A stretch of DNA of 64,000 nucleotides, from NCBI GenBank assembly GCA_009739215.1, contig VSJF01000005.1:1674001-1738000 (forward strand), written 5' to 3'. Numbering within the stretch: position 1 is the first letter of the stretch; each line of letters opens with the position of its first letter. This stretch comes from Floccularia luteovirens (Eukaryota; Basidiomycota; Agaricomycetes; Agaricales; Squamanitaceae). The position numbers were made by a program, and so were the translations under genes. Below are positions 47,944 through 61,001 of this stretch, in pieces. The notes below the pieces were generated by a model. The model did not search any database and had not been told where the DNA came from. It saw nothing but the letters and a program-made list of their open reading frames with translations.

Positions 47944-50210
47944 ATGTCAGACGCGAAATCATACGATGATTCGGATTCAAAAGGGATCCCAAAACCCTCC
48001 TCAGACTCGATAAAGGTTAATTCAAGCTGTAGTACAGAAGACATTAAATTCGAAAGAAAAACTATGTATGTTTCCTCTGGTGTCGATGTTCCGTTCATGA
48101 TGATAAATGTTATATACAGCCGTTATGTTGATTGGCGAATGCTACCACTCCTTGCGCTGATATACTCTTTCGCGTTGATCGACAGAATAAACCTTGGAGC
48201 AGCTCGTGAGGCCGGAATGGGCGAAGACCTGGTTCGTGTCCATGAAAACACAGCTAATACTTGTTCATTTATTCCTTTTTCCAGGGACTGGATATTGGGG
48301 CTCGTTATAGCACCGCCACTTGCCTTTATTTCGTTCCATACATCTTGCTGTGAGTGTTGTTTATATCGACTTTGCAGAATGTGTTATAATTTCGAGGTGT
48401 TAGGCAACTTCCAGGAGTCATGGTTATGCGAAGGCTTGGAGCGCGTAATTGGTTATCATTCATTGTCTTTGGATGGGGCTTGGTCCAACTTGGGATGGGG
48501 TTTGTTTCTACTTGGGGTTACCTTACGCTATGTCGTATTCTTCTTGGGGCTCTCGAGGTACATCAATGTTGCACATCACCCACTCCGAAATACTTACAAT
48601 TCGTTGTAGGCCTCCTTTTTTCCTTGTTTGATTTTCATCATTTCAACTTGGTGAGCTGGTTTCTCCAACATCCTTCCTGCGAGTCGTATATTCAACTTTA
48701 CCAGGTATAAACGCTATGAAGTCCAGCAAAGGTCAGACGGATGCGCAGATAATGACACAGCTACTTAATATTGTATCTTCCAGACTTGCAATTTTCTATA
48801 TGTTGTCTATCACAATTAGTGGCTTTAGTCCTATCCTTGCTTACGCCATCAGCCTACTTAGTGGCCACAGAGGACTCAGCGGTTGGCAGTGGATATTTGT
48901 AAGTACATCAGAAGTTATGCCCTTGTGGACACTCCAACGTATATTCATTACAGATCATCGAGGGCGCAGTCACCATTTGCTTGGGAATATTGGCTTTTGT
49001 GTTCATACCAGATGTGCCAAACAAAAACGAGTTTCTTACTCCTATACAGACGGAACTAGTTTTGAGACGTATCGAGGAAGACCGTGGAGACTCAAAGCCG
49101 GACCCAATTACTCCTGAAAAATTAAAGAAGCATTTGTGTGACTGGACTTTGTGGGCATATGGTCTGCCTTTTTTCTTCGACCCAATTTTTGGACCATTTT
49201 GACTCAGTTTTATGTAGGTGTTATGTTTGCTTGCGCCAGCCTACCAGCGTGTAAGTAAGTGCCATTTTACCTATTTTCATTAGCTTAGCTTTGTTCTAGA
49301 TGCGCAGGCGTACTTCACACCGAGCATTCTTAGTGGCATGGGATTTTCGGAAGCAGCATCACTCCTTCTGGTGAGCAGATCTAATATGTAACAGTCTGAT
49401 AACAGAGATTTATAATTGAGTAGAGTGCTCCCCCATATGGGCCATCGGTAATTTCATCCTTGAACGGGTGTTTATACTATCTGACACATACTTTCCAGAT
49501 ATTCATTGTCATCTTCGTCTCATGGTTATCTGACAAGTACAAACACCGAAGCTCCTTCATATTCATCCAATGCATTTTTTGCATCGCCGGTCTTACTCTA
49601 ACGGCCTTTGCAAAGGCTAATGGGATCAGATATTTTGGTATTGTGACTAGTTATCTTCACGTAATCATGTTATTGACGTATTCCGCAGGTATCTTCTTGA
49701 CGAATGCAGGAAACTCCGGGACGATTCCTGGCATCCTTGCCTACGTAGGTAGAATTTGAACAGTACAAAAGTTCAGCTGACTCATATCCTACGATCATAG
49801 GGTGCAAATAATGTTGTTTCACACAGCAAAAGGTTTGTTCTTCTTGATGGTTCCTATCTCTCCCTTTCAACGACACCCTTACATTGTACTTTTCAGGACG
49901 GTACAAACCTCTTTAACGGTATCATTCGCTGGTATCGGCGGTATTGTAGCAAGTACAACTTATCGTCAACAAGATGCTCCCCGTTATCGCCCCGGTTCGT
50001 TTTTTGGGGTTATGAAAGTATATAGCGCTCGCTGATTATTGCTCCCGGATTCACTCTCCAGGTTTAGGTGTCACAATCGGTTCTCAAGTACTTATTATGA
50101 CTCTACTTACCCTCACCACCTTACATTTCACGCGCTTGAACCGATTAATGCGTGAAGGTAAACGGAGTAAACCGTTGGAAGGTCAACCTGGCTTTTTCTA
50201 CACGTTATAG
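47944..50210 (+). CDS. Dal5/Tna1-family MFS transporter, tandem copy 1
   Basis: Predicted plasma-membrane anion:cation symporter; substrate not readable. Starts MSDAKSYDDSDSKGIPKPSS, an acidic polar tail, then ERKTMI-RYVDWRMLPLLAL and FALIDRINLGAAREAGMG (TM1 and the DRxNxG motif). Then GLDIGARYSTATCLYFVPYI, RRLGARNWLSFIVFGWG, GALEASFFPCLIFIISTW, YKRYEVQQRLAIFYMLS, ETELVLRRIEEDRGDSKPD-like central loop (TELVLRRIEEDRGD), VMFACASLPAYAQAYF, SWLSDKYKHRSSF, NAGNSGTIPGILAY-GANNV and GGIVASTTYRQQDAPRYRPG. It ends KPLEGQPGFFYTL. More than ten exons. No frame break found. Tandem with the gene at 51012. Confidence 0.88.
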
Positions 50211-51011
50211 GGCGTTGATACCAGAGATGGGTTGACGATTGTCGAATGTACATATTACAGTTCATCTTACATATATAAATGCTAATCTTTGCAAATCTTT
50301 TTTCTTGCCCATCGCCACTGAAAAATGAAGGTTCATCTATCTTCAATTCAAAAGATCTATTAGATTGCGGCCGAGTTGCCTGATCCAGCCACAAGCCGAC
50401 CTAGTCTCAGTGGAACACCTGATCAACCGGATGAAACTTAAAGGACATAATTTTGGTCTCGACCCCGCGTTGATTGAATTTGTCAATAATGATCAACGAT
50501 CACGGTGCCTAATACAATGATGATGTTTGCAGTCAAGGATTAACGTTAACTAACACTAAACGCAGGGACCCAGCACTGGAGCTCAGCAAGTTTCATCTAT
50601 GCTAAAGTTCATAAATGCTATGCTTGCCCAAGCGATCATACATACCATATTTACTAGAAACTGAAAGACAAATTAGTCTTCCTCGCCAACGCTATGACAA
50701 CCACTAAAACAAACGAATCACTTTGGGTTACACTTTCAGCTGAAGCAGTAGGATCGGTGTCTATAACTGTAGCCGACTTTGAATTCGATCCCAACATTGG
50801 AAAGTCTTTAATTGGTCGCCAATGTGTTGGTTAATAAAGTGCCCCTGCCAATTAACAGTGCTCCGCTCTTGATGCCCCGTCGGCTCAGGAGTCGATATGA
50901 AGAAATGTACGTCTTGGCTACAGGGTTGAGCCCCAGATGCTTATATTCCTCATAGATTCCCAAGTTCTATCTAAAGTCACTGAATTTTGTCGCCCTCGCA
51001 ATCACTTTAAC
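50211..51011. other. Spacer between tandem transporters
   Basis: No gene seen. Upstream DNA of the two copies is not obviously duplicated. Confidence 0.4.
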
Positions 51012-53268
51012 ATGACTGACCCAACAAGTTCCAAGGAGATTAGAGACGGTAGTCTTCAAGAGAGGGAATCACAAACATCGAATGGATTAGTAAAACACTC
51101 CATTTCACCAACTCCAGAGGAGGTAAAGTTCGAACGAAAAACAATGTATGCTCAATTTTTTGTCTTTTTCTATGTTCGCTTATAGACGCGTGTCGAATGT
51201 AGGCGGTTCATTGACTGGAGGATGTTGCCACTTCTTGTTCTCATATATGCATTTGCTTTGATTGATAGGATCAATATCGGTGCGGCCTATACTGCCGGAA
51301 TGGGCGTTGACTTGGTATTCAATATTCAATTCCCGCCTAGATAGATCACTTTTACATCTTTTCTGATGCACAATTTAGAATCTTGGTGTTGGAGGTCGTT
51401 TCAGCATTGTAACATGTTTATATTTTGTGCCATATATCCTACTGTGGGTACACGATATAATCATTGTTGTGCTGAACTGACACCTCTTAAATAGCCAGCT
51501 TCCCGGAAATCTCATTCTGATGAAACTTGGGGCTAGGGTATGGATGACGTTCATCGTAATTGGATGGGGCGCCGTACAACTAGGTATGGGATTTGTCGAA
51601 CAGTGGGGATACCTTGTCCTTTGTCGTGTGCTTCTAGGCGCTTTTGAGGTAAGCTCAATAATATCTATGTTTCAGATAAATTCATGACATATATTTCAAG
51701 GCATCCTTTTTTCCGAGCTTAGTATATATCATCTCGACATGGTAAGTTGACACCTTTGTGAGTAATGGGCATTAACATGTTTTGCAAAGGTATAAGCGCT
51801 ATGAAGTACAAAAACGGTAATCTGACGTTTTTGATTTCTATATCACATTCGTCATTTTTAATTCCCTATGCTAGGCTCGCATTCTTTTATTTGGTCTCCA
51901 TCACAATAAGCGGTTTCAGCCCTATTCTCGCATACGTTATCAATCTATTGGATGGTAAGCGAGGAATTAAAGGATGGCAATGGATATTTGTAGTTCAATT
52001 TCCCTGGTGTGACCTCCTTCGCAACTGATTTGGGATAATAGATCATTGAAGGGGCAATCACGCTTCTACTCGGAATTTTATGCTTTTTCTTTGTCAGTGA
52101 TGTTCCGCATAAGAACACTTTCTTGACATCCGAACAAACTGAATTTGTGCTGAAACGTATCGAGGAGGACCGTGGTGATGCCCGGCCTGACAAACCAAAC
52201 TGCCGTAAAATTCTTCATCATCTTGCCGACTGGACGCTATGGGCATATGGTATGTGGATGATCCTCGTGACTTACCATTTAAAAAAATATTTTTCATAGG
52301 AGTCATGTTTATGTGTGCCACATTACCTACATGTAAGATTCATGAAAATGGGTTTCTATAGCTATTTAAAAGATGACTAGATTCTCAAGCATACTTCATT
52401 TCCATGATATTGAGAGGCATGGGCTATTCAACCGCTAAAGCACTCCTTCTCGTAAGTATCTCATCCATAATTTCAAATCATAGAAGACTAATCATAAGAT
52501 GCAGAGTTCGCCCCCGTACATAACAGCTGTAGGTTTGTGTTACTTGTAAATTATAGGTTGACTGAATTTTCCATGTTGAAGCTTATCATCGCACTGGTAT
52601 TTGCTTGGTTGTCCGACAGATATAAGCATCGCAGTGGATTCATTGCCTTTCAGGCAATTGTCTGCATGATCGGGCTTATTCTTATCGCATTTACAAAAGC
52701 AAACCCTGTCAGATACTTGGGTAACAACCTATTCGGTTTATTCTGCTCCTGATGTTCTGATGTGATTCCTAGGTATATTCTTAACTCATGCAGGAAACGC
52801 AGGGACAATACCTGGAATTCTTGCTTATGTATGACCAAATTTAAAACCTATTTGTCTTGAACTAACGTTAAGATGTAAGGGCGCAAACAATGTTGTATCT
52901 CACAGTAAAAGGTAAGTACCGCAGCGTAGGGTTGTGATATCGACGAAGCTTATGTTATTTTTTAGGAGTGTGCAGACTGCGCTAACCATCTCTTTTGGTG
53001 GGATCGGAGGTATCCTAGCAAGCACTACCTACCGACAAAAAGACTATCCCAAGTACCTTCCAGGTCTGCAATTATTTCTTCAATTGTATTTAGTCAAACT
53101 AAGACCATTGAATTCACAGGGCTTGGTGTAACTATAGGGTCGCAGGTTTTAATTTTAATTCTCCTTGCAGTGACCACAACTCACTTCATCCGAAAAAATG
53201 CACAAATGCGGAGTGGGAAGCTAGAACAGCCGTTGGAAGGACAACCCGGATTTTTCTATACATTATAA
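51012..53268 (+). CDS. Dal5/Tna1-family MFS transporter, tandem copy 2
   Basis: Paralogue of the gene at 47944. Starts MTDPTSSKEIRDGSLQERES, then FIDWRMLPLLVLIYAFALID and RINIGAAYTAGMG. Further blocks match copy 1 in order: CLYFVPYILL, QLPGNLILMKLGARVWM, GAFEASFFPSLVYIISTW, YKRYEVQKRLAFFYLVSITI, FISDVPHKNTFL-like loop (VSDVPHKNTFLTSEQTEFVL, KRIEEDRGDARPD), VMFMCATLPTYSQAYF, FAWLSDRYKHRSGF, HAGNAGTIPGILAY and GGILASTTYRQKDYPKYLPG. It ends in the same peptide, PLEGQPGFFYTL. Intron positions follow copy 1. No frame break found. Confidence 0.87.
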
Positions 53269-55133
53269 TCGGGGATAATCTAGATGTAGCTTTTCCTTTT
53301 CTTTTGTGACCGTAAGCAGTTGCGATAATGTATTTTAGTGAAACCATATCTTGGGCTAACATCACGCTTGCTCCAGGTTCAAGTAGAATCCTGAAAACAG
53401 GGATCTCCCGCCATACAATACGCTGATAAAGCGATATAGCTCATTCATACCAAGGAATACAGTTACGCACTTTTTGGGAGTCTGTCAATACTTATCAGAC
53501 GCAGCCCACAATATGAATATTTGTAACTCCCGATTTCATACAGAGTCTGTGAATATCGTTTGTATCATCAGGTGAAACGTAACATGTGTGCGGGCTGGAG
53601 CATCTTTTTATTGGGAATAGCCCCGTCTAAATCATAAAAGTTGCCTGGTATTCGTATTATATTGAGGGTGTATGACGTTTTTGGTTATAACCACAGGGTA
53701 TGATTTGAATCTGTCATTTTATTATACATACACATGTTGAAGGGTTGTTTATTGTAGATCAGAATGCAACTCGTGATAAGGGAAGGTTTCATATCGAAAC
53801 GGGTTTGATTTGGACGTTTTAAATTGAATATGAGCGCGAAGGCTACTTGAAATAGAATACACAGCACACTCCCACCTCAACTAATGAGATTCTTCACCAA
53901 AGCTTGCTAGCCTCGCGTTGACATGTAAGGGAGATAGAGACATGGAGGCAGATCGGCCTATAGATTCGTAACTGCTTGGACTCGTTGACCACTTCAAATG
54001 ACCGGTCTCATGACAATGATACACGATGCAGTTGAACTTGGCTAATTTACAATTGCTCCGTATGCACTGAATAAAAGCGTTCTTGCTCCATCTTGTCTTC
54101 ACTGTGGATGATCCTAAAAACATAATCTAGTCCAGAGTCTGTATCATGTCTTTTTCGCTGGTGTGAACATATGTCGGAATACGTCCAAGTTGGGGATTAT
54201 ACGGCTCACTTTTGTTGTAATTATGTTATACAGAGGAGTGTGTTGCAAGGACCAAGAAATCAACAAGATTTATGTGTAATCAGGATTCGGTATCCCAAAC
54301 CATATAGTTACCATTACCACTATGCAATATTCTCTTGATATTTTCTCTTGGAAATCTGTCAAATGGCAGCCATTCGGACCGGTTGAGCCAATGACCACAT
54401 GATCCAATATCCAGTCTCAGCCCTCCGGAATGTTGGAAAAAACTCGTAAATAGAATGCTACACGCGAGTTTTCCAACATTGGAGTTCATCAGAACATGAA
54501 TCTACACGCGACGGTCGAATACAGCATTCTGCACAAGTTTATCCTTTGTAAACTTGTTTGGAGACGGCTTCATTTGTTCCAAATACATCGTTTACCCCGG
54601 ATTCTTTTGAAGCCAATTCCGCTCGTCAATATTGCGTGACTATTCACAGCCGAACTTGACTATCTCATTTGAGGGTGAGCTTTGCCTTTGAGACTCCGAG
54701 AGTTAAAGACAACCTCACCCCAAATGTGACTCGTAAAACCAAGTGGTAAAATTGTCAAAATACATGGGAGCAATCACGTGAGTGTACCGCACTGGTGGTG
54801 CCAAGAGAACATTTTAAACTGATGCTAAATCCGATTGCGCACCTCGATCAATGAATCAAGTTCTAATGCGGACAGAGTGCGTTGTATGTGTGAATATCAA
54901 ACACTTGGTCATTGCATTTTAGGAAACAAGATCATGCATGTAAGCTGCACGGCAAGAGTGTGCCGAATGAGGATATCGAGAGTAATCTTGTGAAGGTGAT
55001 CATGATTAGCTTGTGATCATATACCGGCGGAGCACTGATTCTCATCTATATGTCATGATATCGGCGAAACAGCTTGACTTCTACAAGATCCTTTTATTGA
55101 ATTTGCCACTGTTCCAGGGAATCATGCCAACAC
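53269..55133. other. Intergenic region of about 1.9 kb between convergent genes
   Basis: No gene supported on either strand; no repeat matching other parts of the window was noticed. Confidence 0.45.
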
Positions 55134-57890
55134 TTACCGAGATTCAGGCCCGAGTATAATTTCTACAGCCTGGGAGTGCAATCAATCATTTCAACCCCAC
55201 TACTTCAGATCAACACCCCAAAGGTTAAATGATACTCACCCTCTCCCCAATAGCATACGCAGTCGAAACGGTATGGCAAGAGACAGCCTACAGGGGTATA
55301 TGTCAATGTACACATTCAAAGAAAACAAATCTGTACCATTGGTAACACAGACAAGTCTGTCTGAAATATCTATTGTTAGTATCACAAAACTCCATACGGG
55401 CGAGACTGCGAGAGGGGTACTCACTACTCTCAGATTCTCCACACCATACACACGTAGTTCTGCATCTACTACACCACCGAGTTCACGCGGCATCATCGCA
55501 GCTGTTCCTACAGGATGAAACACCGTCCTACTCCACCGCCGGGCATGTTCTTCTAGGGTCCGCCCCAATTCTAACTTCCTCGTTATACCTTCATCACTAG
55601 TCCCTTCACCTTCTATACCGCCCGGAATGCTCCCGATATCAATAGGGGGAACCACAACACGTTTAACGGAGCTGCCAAATTCGCCTACCGTACAAATCCG
55701 GAGGGCCAACTGCATAGCGCGGACAAGTAGGTCTAGGTCTTCTTTACGTCCCAACAACTGTGGATCAATATCAATATTTGGGGGTGGTGGCTGCGATGAT
55801 TGATCATCTAGACTCTTCTTTGTGGTTGTATCTTGATTCAACAAAGAGGGGGACGGCAGTGTGGGTCGTGTATGTACGGATCCGCGTGACAGAGGGTGCA
55901 TAAGTACACAAGGTAGTGTCACATATCTTTTTCCTGGGATGCCGAGATGTGGTGGTAGTGGCTGGTGACCCTGATATTGAATTATCCTATGGATGAAAGT
56001 ATTGACTGGTTTGTGCTCACAGTAGAAACTGAAACACTTACTCGACTTGGGCAAGATTAGGATCAAGAAAGAACCTTTCTTGAAGTCCAAATTGAATTTC
56101 AAGGCCTTTCTTGACCGCGGCAGGAAGCATGTTGTTCTCTTTGATATATCCAGTGTTTGCTGATCTCGCTCCAACAACCCAGGATTTTAACTCGTCTTCA
56201 TTCTCGAAGAGCTTGAGTGTTGGAGGCATTAACATCACATGTGATAACGTATTTGCAAGAAGCCCTTTTTTTTCTGTTGTGCTGCGTTGGATCATTATTG
56301 TCAGCTACTGATAGACAATCAGAGTCGCGGGACTTACTAGAGGTGTAATTGCTCCTGAAAACTCCCTGTTTCGTTTAGGATATCCCCTGTTATGCACCCA
56401 TCGTTGACTTCCACGATCATCGGCACAGCTACGTGGTCATCTGTGAGATGCCACCTAGTTAAATGCCGTTCTGACGAAATGGAAAAAAAACGCACGGAGG
56501 TTTTCACCGACACCTGGAAGATCCAAAATGCACGGGATACCTGCCTTTGATAAAATCTCTGGATTTCCGATCCCTGATTGCTCTAGTAGCCTGGGAGTTT
56601 GAAACGTCCCTGCTGAAAGTAACACATCTCCTTTTACCCCAAGGACTTTTTTCTTGATTCCTTCATGCATGACTTCTACACCTGAAGCATAGAGTTTTGT
56701 TCCCATGTCAGAGGCTGATGAAAAAATGATCTGTTCCAATTAATCAATCATTCCGAACGACACATAAAAACCCATATTATTAACCTTGGTAACACACACT
56801 CCGGTGACGATAAACAAATTTTCACGGGAAAGAGTGGAATAATCCAGATATCCAGAGACAGATGTGACACGTTTCTTTGTATTAGGGTCGATGGTGTTAT
56901 ATGGCGACCACACTCCAATGTTGTTGCCATTGTACTGCATACGACAAAAGAGAAAATTCGGTAAGTCGTTCCTTTAATTCAATATTACATACAGGGTTTG
57001 GGTTGATGGGAATGTCGAGGGATTGGACAGAGTTGATAAACTGTTCTGCAAGTTCATCTTGTTCTAAGGAGCTTGGCCTTGTGTGTGTTATCGGACCTAA
57101 GTTTGTGTTTAATACCTTGTACAATTTCTAGAGAAAAAGATGCCTACCATCCATACCAAACATTGAGTAATCATTACCAGCTGCTGCGTCCACTTCTGGT
57201 TGCATCATATTCTCGCTCTCGATAAAAAGAATAAGAAACTTGGATTTTATCAAAATATGCGCAATAAATACCTTTTTCATAGATCTAACCATACCTTTCC
57301 AATCCCATCCATTCCACTGGTCATCTACGCCACCACTAGTTCGATTTCCCAAAGATTGCAGTGCATCATACTCAGCGCGTCCCGGTCGTGTGTTGGCCAT
57401 GTAATTAATCTGGTTCAGAGGGGATTGGCAAATCGAAAATGAGGGTGCAACAATGCACGAACAAGGGTAGACCCGCCAAGGCCTTTTCCCCTCGGAAGAG
57501 CAACACATCGGTTGTACGCATCAGGTTGAGGCGTGGTTGTGAACCCCCAGTTATATTTCGATTGGGAGAGAGCACGACCCATAAGTCCTGTAGGGTAGGA
57601 TCAAGATCAATAAATGGTTGGGCAATCGTGGTAGTGTTTTCGGACCTGGTATCTCTAGTTCAGGTATACTGCCTACATGATGCTCGCCAGCTTCGAGAAG
57701 TCCAACTCTGATATCCGGGTTCGCGCTCAACCTGTTGTGAATTAGACATGGTATGTTGAACCAACCACCCCGTCCGGAACACTGACCGAGAAGCGAGGAC
57801 GATGCCTGATGTACCACCTCCTATGATCAGGAAGTCGAGACCTTGAAATGCAGCGATTTCTTGTAAGGTTGAGAGTGTGGTTATTGGCAT
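55134..57890 (-). CDS. GMC oxidoreductase (glucose-methanol-choline family, FAD flavoprotein)
   Basis: FAD-dependent alcohol or aldehyde oxidoreductase; exact substrate unknown. Starts MPITTLSTLQEIAAFQGLDF with the dinucleotide-binding site IIGGGTSGIVLASR near residue 22. GMC signature 1 region: LPRGKGLGGSTL-INYMANTRPGRAEYDA, joined across an intron. Signature 2: GTFQTPRLLEQSGIG. The C-terminal catalytic region has RTVFHPVGTAAMMPRELGGV, VDAELRVYGVENLRV and, after further introns, AVSCHTVSTAYAIGER; the last exon ends AVEIILGPESR. There is no signal peptide, so a cytosolic or peroxisomal place is more likely than secretion. A Pro/Ser/Gln-rich insert lies near 55780-55860. More than ten exons; the exon between LRV and SCHTV is uncertain. 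Confidence 0.88.
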
Positions 57891-58260
57891 TTTTGGGTTA
57901 ACTGTGATAGAGATGACTGGCAGATCATCGAAGTGGGATGTTCTTCCGTGGCATAGGAACGCATCAGGATTTCATGTGACTGTATAATCGATACCATTGT
58001 ATCAATTATCGGGTTGCTTGAAGACATAAGCATTTGTTCAAGGAGATATTATAATAATCTCGCCACACATCGTATATGAGTTTTATGCTACACACTAAGT
58101 ATATTGTCAAGAATATTGCAGGTATCTTTTAGAAAAGAATAGATGAAAATCGTGTATGTAGTCCGAAATTACATTATCTTGAATTCTATAGGTATTGTAT
58201 AAATGTTTGACTAAGAAAGCAACGACAAGAATAATAGAGACACCAAGATCTATAGGATGA
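57891..58260. other. Spacer, GMC promoter and DUF2156 gene 3' side
   Basis: No gene seen. Confidence 0.4.
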
Positions 58261-59560
58261 TCACTTTCGGAGCACTTTGAGTAAAGTTTGCACGCCTTCC
58301 AACCCAAACTGGTCTTGTGGGTAACATACATACATGGTATCTGGTTCTGAAGCAAACTTGCTCTGTGAGAGTAATAAGTCAGCGTTTGTTCCAAGTCCAA
58401 ACACACAAAAATTGTGATAACAACTCACCCTGAAATCTCCTCTCCTAACCAACCCAGCGCCTTTCGCTACCTGCTTGTACGTCTTACTCAAAGCATTGAT
58501 ACGCCACCCACCGAGGTTATGGATTGGGTCAAGATTCGAAGAAGCAGTTATTCCGAAAGTCACTATAACACGGTTTTGTGGATGTTCACTAGTAGTGGTG
58601 CCATTCCCATTCGTTTGTTTTTCTTGCTGCTCCTGATGCAGATCCTTCAAAGCGTGGTATATCAGAGCCTCCGATGTTCCTTTCGCAGCGCTCGGGAAAG
58701 ATACTGCATTTTTAATCTGCCAGGCGTCTCCATCACCATGACGTATCGGGGTAAGAATAAGCAGTCCCGTGATCTGACCATCCTTCCCATCTCGTGAGAT
58801 CCAGTAACGTCTATGTTCAGAGTCGATCCATGGTTGCATAGTAGTCTGGTATTGCATGACGTCAAAATTTAAAAATCAGAAAGTGAAAAAAAAAAAAAAA
58901 AAAAAACATACGGAAGCGATTTGCACTCCACTCTTGTTGGCTTTCCATTCTTCTATTCCAGTCTCCACTGCACGCTTGTCCTCTTCTTTCCAATTCTTTT
59001 CCCCTCCTTTGACTTCTACAATATGCACACCTGCCCGTTCTGCTCTTCCAAGATTCTTCTTGAGGTCTTTCACTGTGCCGACACCTTCTTGTCCTTTTGC
59101 CTCATCACTAGTAAGGTCGATGAGTTGCCCAGGTTCTACGACGTCTTCATAGATACAAGAAACGGTACTCCAGTCAAATGGTTCTGAAGCAAGCACCTCT
59201 TCGAAAGAGTGGTTGACGCAACACCAGACTGGTAGCTTGGATTGATCTTCGGCAAATTTGATGAATGCGAGCGCGGTAGGTTTTAGAGCTTCGGGCGATG
59301 AGACAAGTGGGTTACCCCACGCGAAGAGATATCGGTCTAAAACAAGAACGAGTTTGCTAATGTCGTTTAAGCGAAATTCAATATGTACAGTACCTTTCTC
59401 CATGTAACCTTGTACTGGGGTAAATTCAGACTCTGGGATTGGATCTGAGGGACGCCAGAGTTTGTAACGCTCGAATTCGAGCCATGCAGTAGCAGAGGAT
59501 GAGCCATATTTGGCAACGAGATCAGCAACTGAAGAACTGGTCTAGAGTGGATGAAGGCAT
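58261..59560 (-). CDS. Freestanding DUF2156 (LPG-synthase C-terminal-like) aminoacyl-transfer-type protein
   Basis: Tandem-GNAT-fold DUF2156 domain, as in bacterial MprF/LPG synthases, which transfer an amino acid from tRNA to a lipid. Fungal freestanding members have been linked to ergosteryl-glycine synthesis (ErgS), so a tRNA-dependent lipid aminoacyltransferase is a reasonable guess. Blocks: SVADLVAKYGSSSATAWLEF, PVQGYMEKDRYLFAWGNPLV, ALAFIKFAEDQSKLPVWCCV, EGVGTVKDLKKNLGRAERAG, IDSEHRRYWISRDGKDG, DAWQIKNAVSFPSAAKGTSE and WRINALSKTYKQVAKGAGLV, ending TLLKVLRK. The KDLKKNLGRAERAG block matches the basic helix conserved in the family. The ATG at 59560 (MPSSTLDQ) reaches the domain frame only if one base near 59540-59546 is removed. 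An intron holds a 21-A run (58886-58906). Confidence 0.82.
58886..58906 (+). repeat. Poly-A homopolymer of 21, inside an intron
   Basis: On the gene strand this is a T run directly after the donor gtatg of the intron between the two halves of the DUF2156 gene. Length is as read in this assembly and is error-prone. Confidence 0.9.
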
Positions 59561-59716
59561 TGAATAAAGTAGGAGGACTGGAAGAGTGAAACACGGGTTG
59601 ATATAGGACAAGGTAAGCCAAGGTGACGTCAAACGAGGGTGTTAGTTAGAAATTTAGATCGTCATTGATGTCGTTTCATTCGATGATATCATAAATAATG
59701 TACAAATATAGCTTCT

Positions 59717-61001
59717 CTACAATGCCGTTCCACGCTCGAAACTTGCCCGAATCTCCGCTGTGTACTTGTCGTAGTATCGTGCAATCTGTTCCAATGGTCA
59801 ACAATACAATCCCACCGTATTCCTTATTACTCACCTTCTTGTTGAATACACGGTTGTGTTCAGTTGATATACGTGATATCCCCTTCATCTTCATTGAGCC
59901 TCTTACGAGAGAATTTGCCCTTTTTGTCGATACTAGCGCCACAACACCAATCAGTTTACTCCACACAAAGAATCCCGAACGGAAACACGCACTCTTTATT
60001 AATTTTGCTAACTACCCGGTCAATTGCGTCCTCGGTCGGTTTATTGTCTCCGTAGATCAGCGTGTTAGCGTCCCGATACAGATTTTCCGCTGCTAACAAT
60101 TGCTGCTGACTTGTTGTCGCAACCTACAACACAGGCCAATCCAATGTCAATTGAATTCAATAATGACGTTTAAAGAAAAGATGCGTGCCACAGCAGAAGA
60201 ACCGGATCCTGGATCAAAGCTAGTCAGCCCCGCAGGCCCCAGCCCCATGGCTAGCTCCTTCTGACGATTGTACGCTTCCAGATCGGGTTTAATAAGATCC
60301 AAGTCCTTTTTATATCGCCTCCTCGCAGCATGTGCATCATCTATGTCGCAAGTTCAGAATCCACAAAGAAAAGGGGCGGAGGGTGGGTGGGGAAATACTT
60401 ACCATGAAACTCATAATCAGCTCTCCTCTTCTTTCTGGCTAGCTTTTTCTCCCAAGCATCGTTTTCTTCAATTGTCCACTCCCAATTCTTTTTCCGTTCC
60501 ATATCCTCTCCTGGATTCTCCATTGCTGATGCCGCTTGAGAACAGCAACATGTCTGCCAACCGGCGTTGTTTTTCTAGTCGCGCCATATCACGCGAGTTT
60601 AATTTTGTTTGAGTAGAGTCAGCGATGAGGGTAGCACGGTTTGCTTTGGACGAGAGAGCCTATCCATGAATGAATACGTAGAGAACTTAAGTGAGGAAAG
60701 AGGACGCACGATTTTCTTTCTCAATTGCGCCATACGGGCCTTTCTTTCCTCAATGTTTTGCCGCTTTTTTGGTTCTATAGTTTCCTCCTCATCCGCGTCA
60801 CCATCTGCATCTGCATCCATATCTTCATCATCTCCATTCCCATCCTCCTTCGAGGTCAACAGATTGGGACCTGGAACCAGAAGATTCTCCTCCTTCCTCC
60901 ATGGCATCCACAAACGCTTCAGCTGCACCTGCTACGTCCTTTGCTGTTTCCTTTATTGTGTTCACCGCATGCTGAACAGATTGGGTGGTTGTGCCCTCCA
61001 T
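59717..61001 (-). CDS. SYF2: Pre-mRNA splicing factor SYF2, with two apparent extra bases
   Basis: Component of the NineTeen-complex-associated spliceosome core. Blocks in order: QNIEERKARMAQLRKKI, KLNSRDMARLEKQRRLADML, MENPGEDMERKKNWEWTIEE, AWEKKLARKKRRADYEFH, DDAHAARRRYKKDLDLIKPD, LEAYNRQKELAMGLGP, AENLYRDANTLIYGDNKPTE and DAIDRV, then EHNRVFNKK and the C-terminus EQIARYYDKYTAEIRASFER ending GTAL. The N-terminus from the ATG at 61001 (MEGTTTQSVQHAVNTIKETA) leads through an acidic stretch (DMDADADGDADEEE). Two frame changes are needed, near 60830-60860 and 60530-60560, each consistent with one extra base. An alternative start at 60907 avoids the first. Divergent to UPF3. Confidence 0.9.

Noticed and set aside
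55134..59560. Biosynthetic gene cluster around the GMC, BBE, hydrolase and transporter genes
   Set aside because: These genes are scattered over 45 kb among housekeeping genes and there is no polyketide, peptide or terpene core enzyme and no P450.
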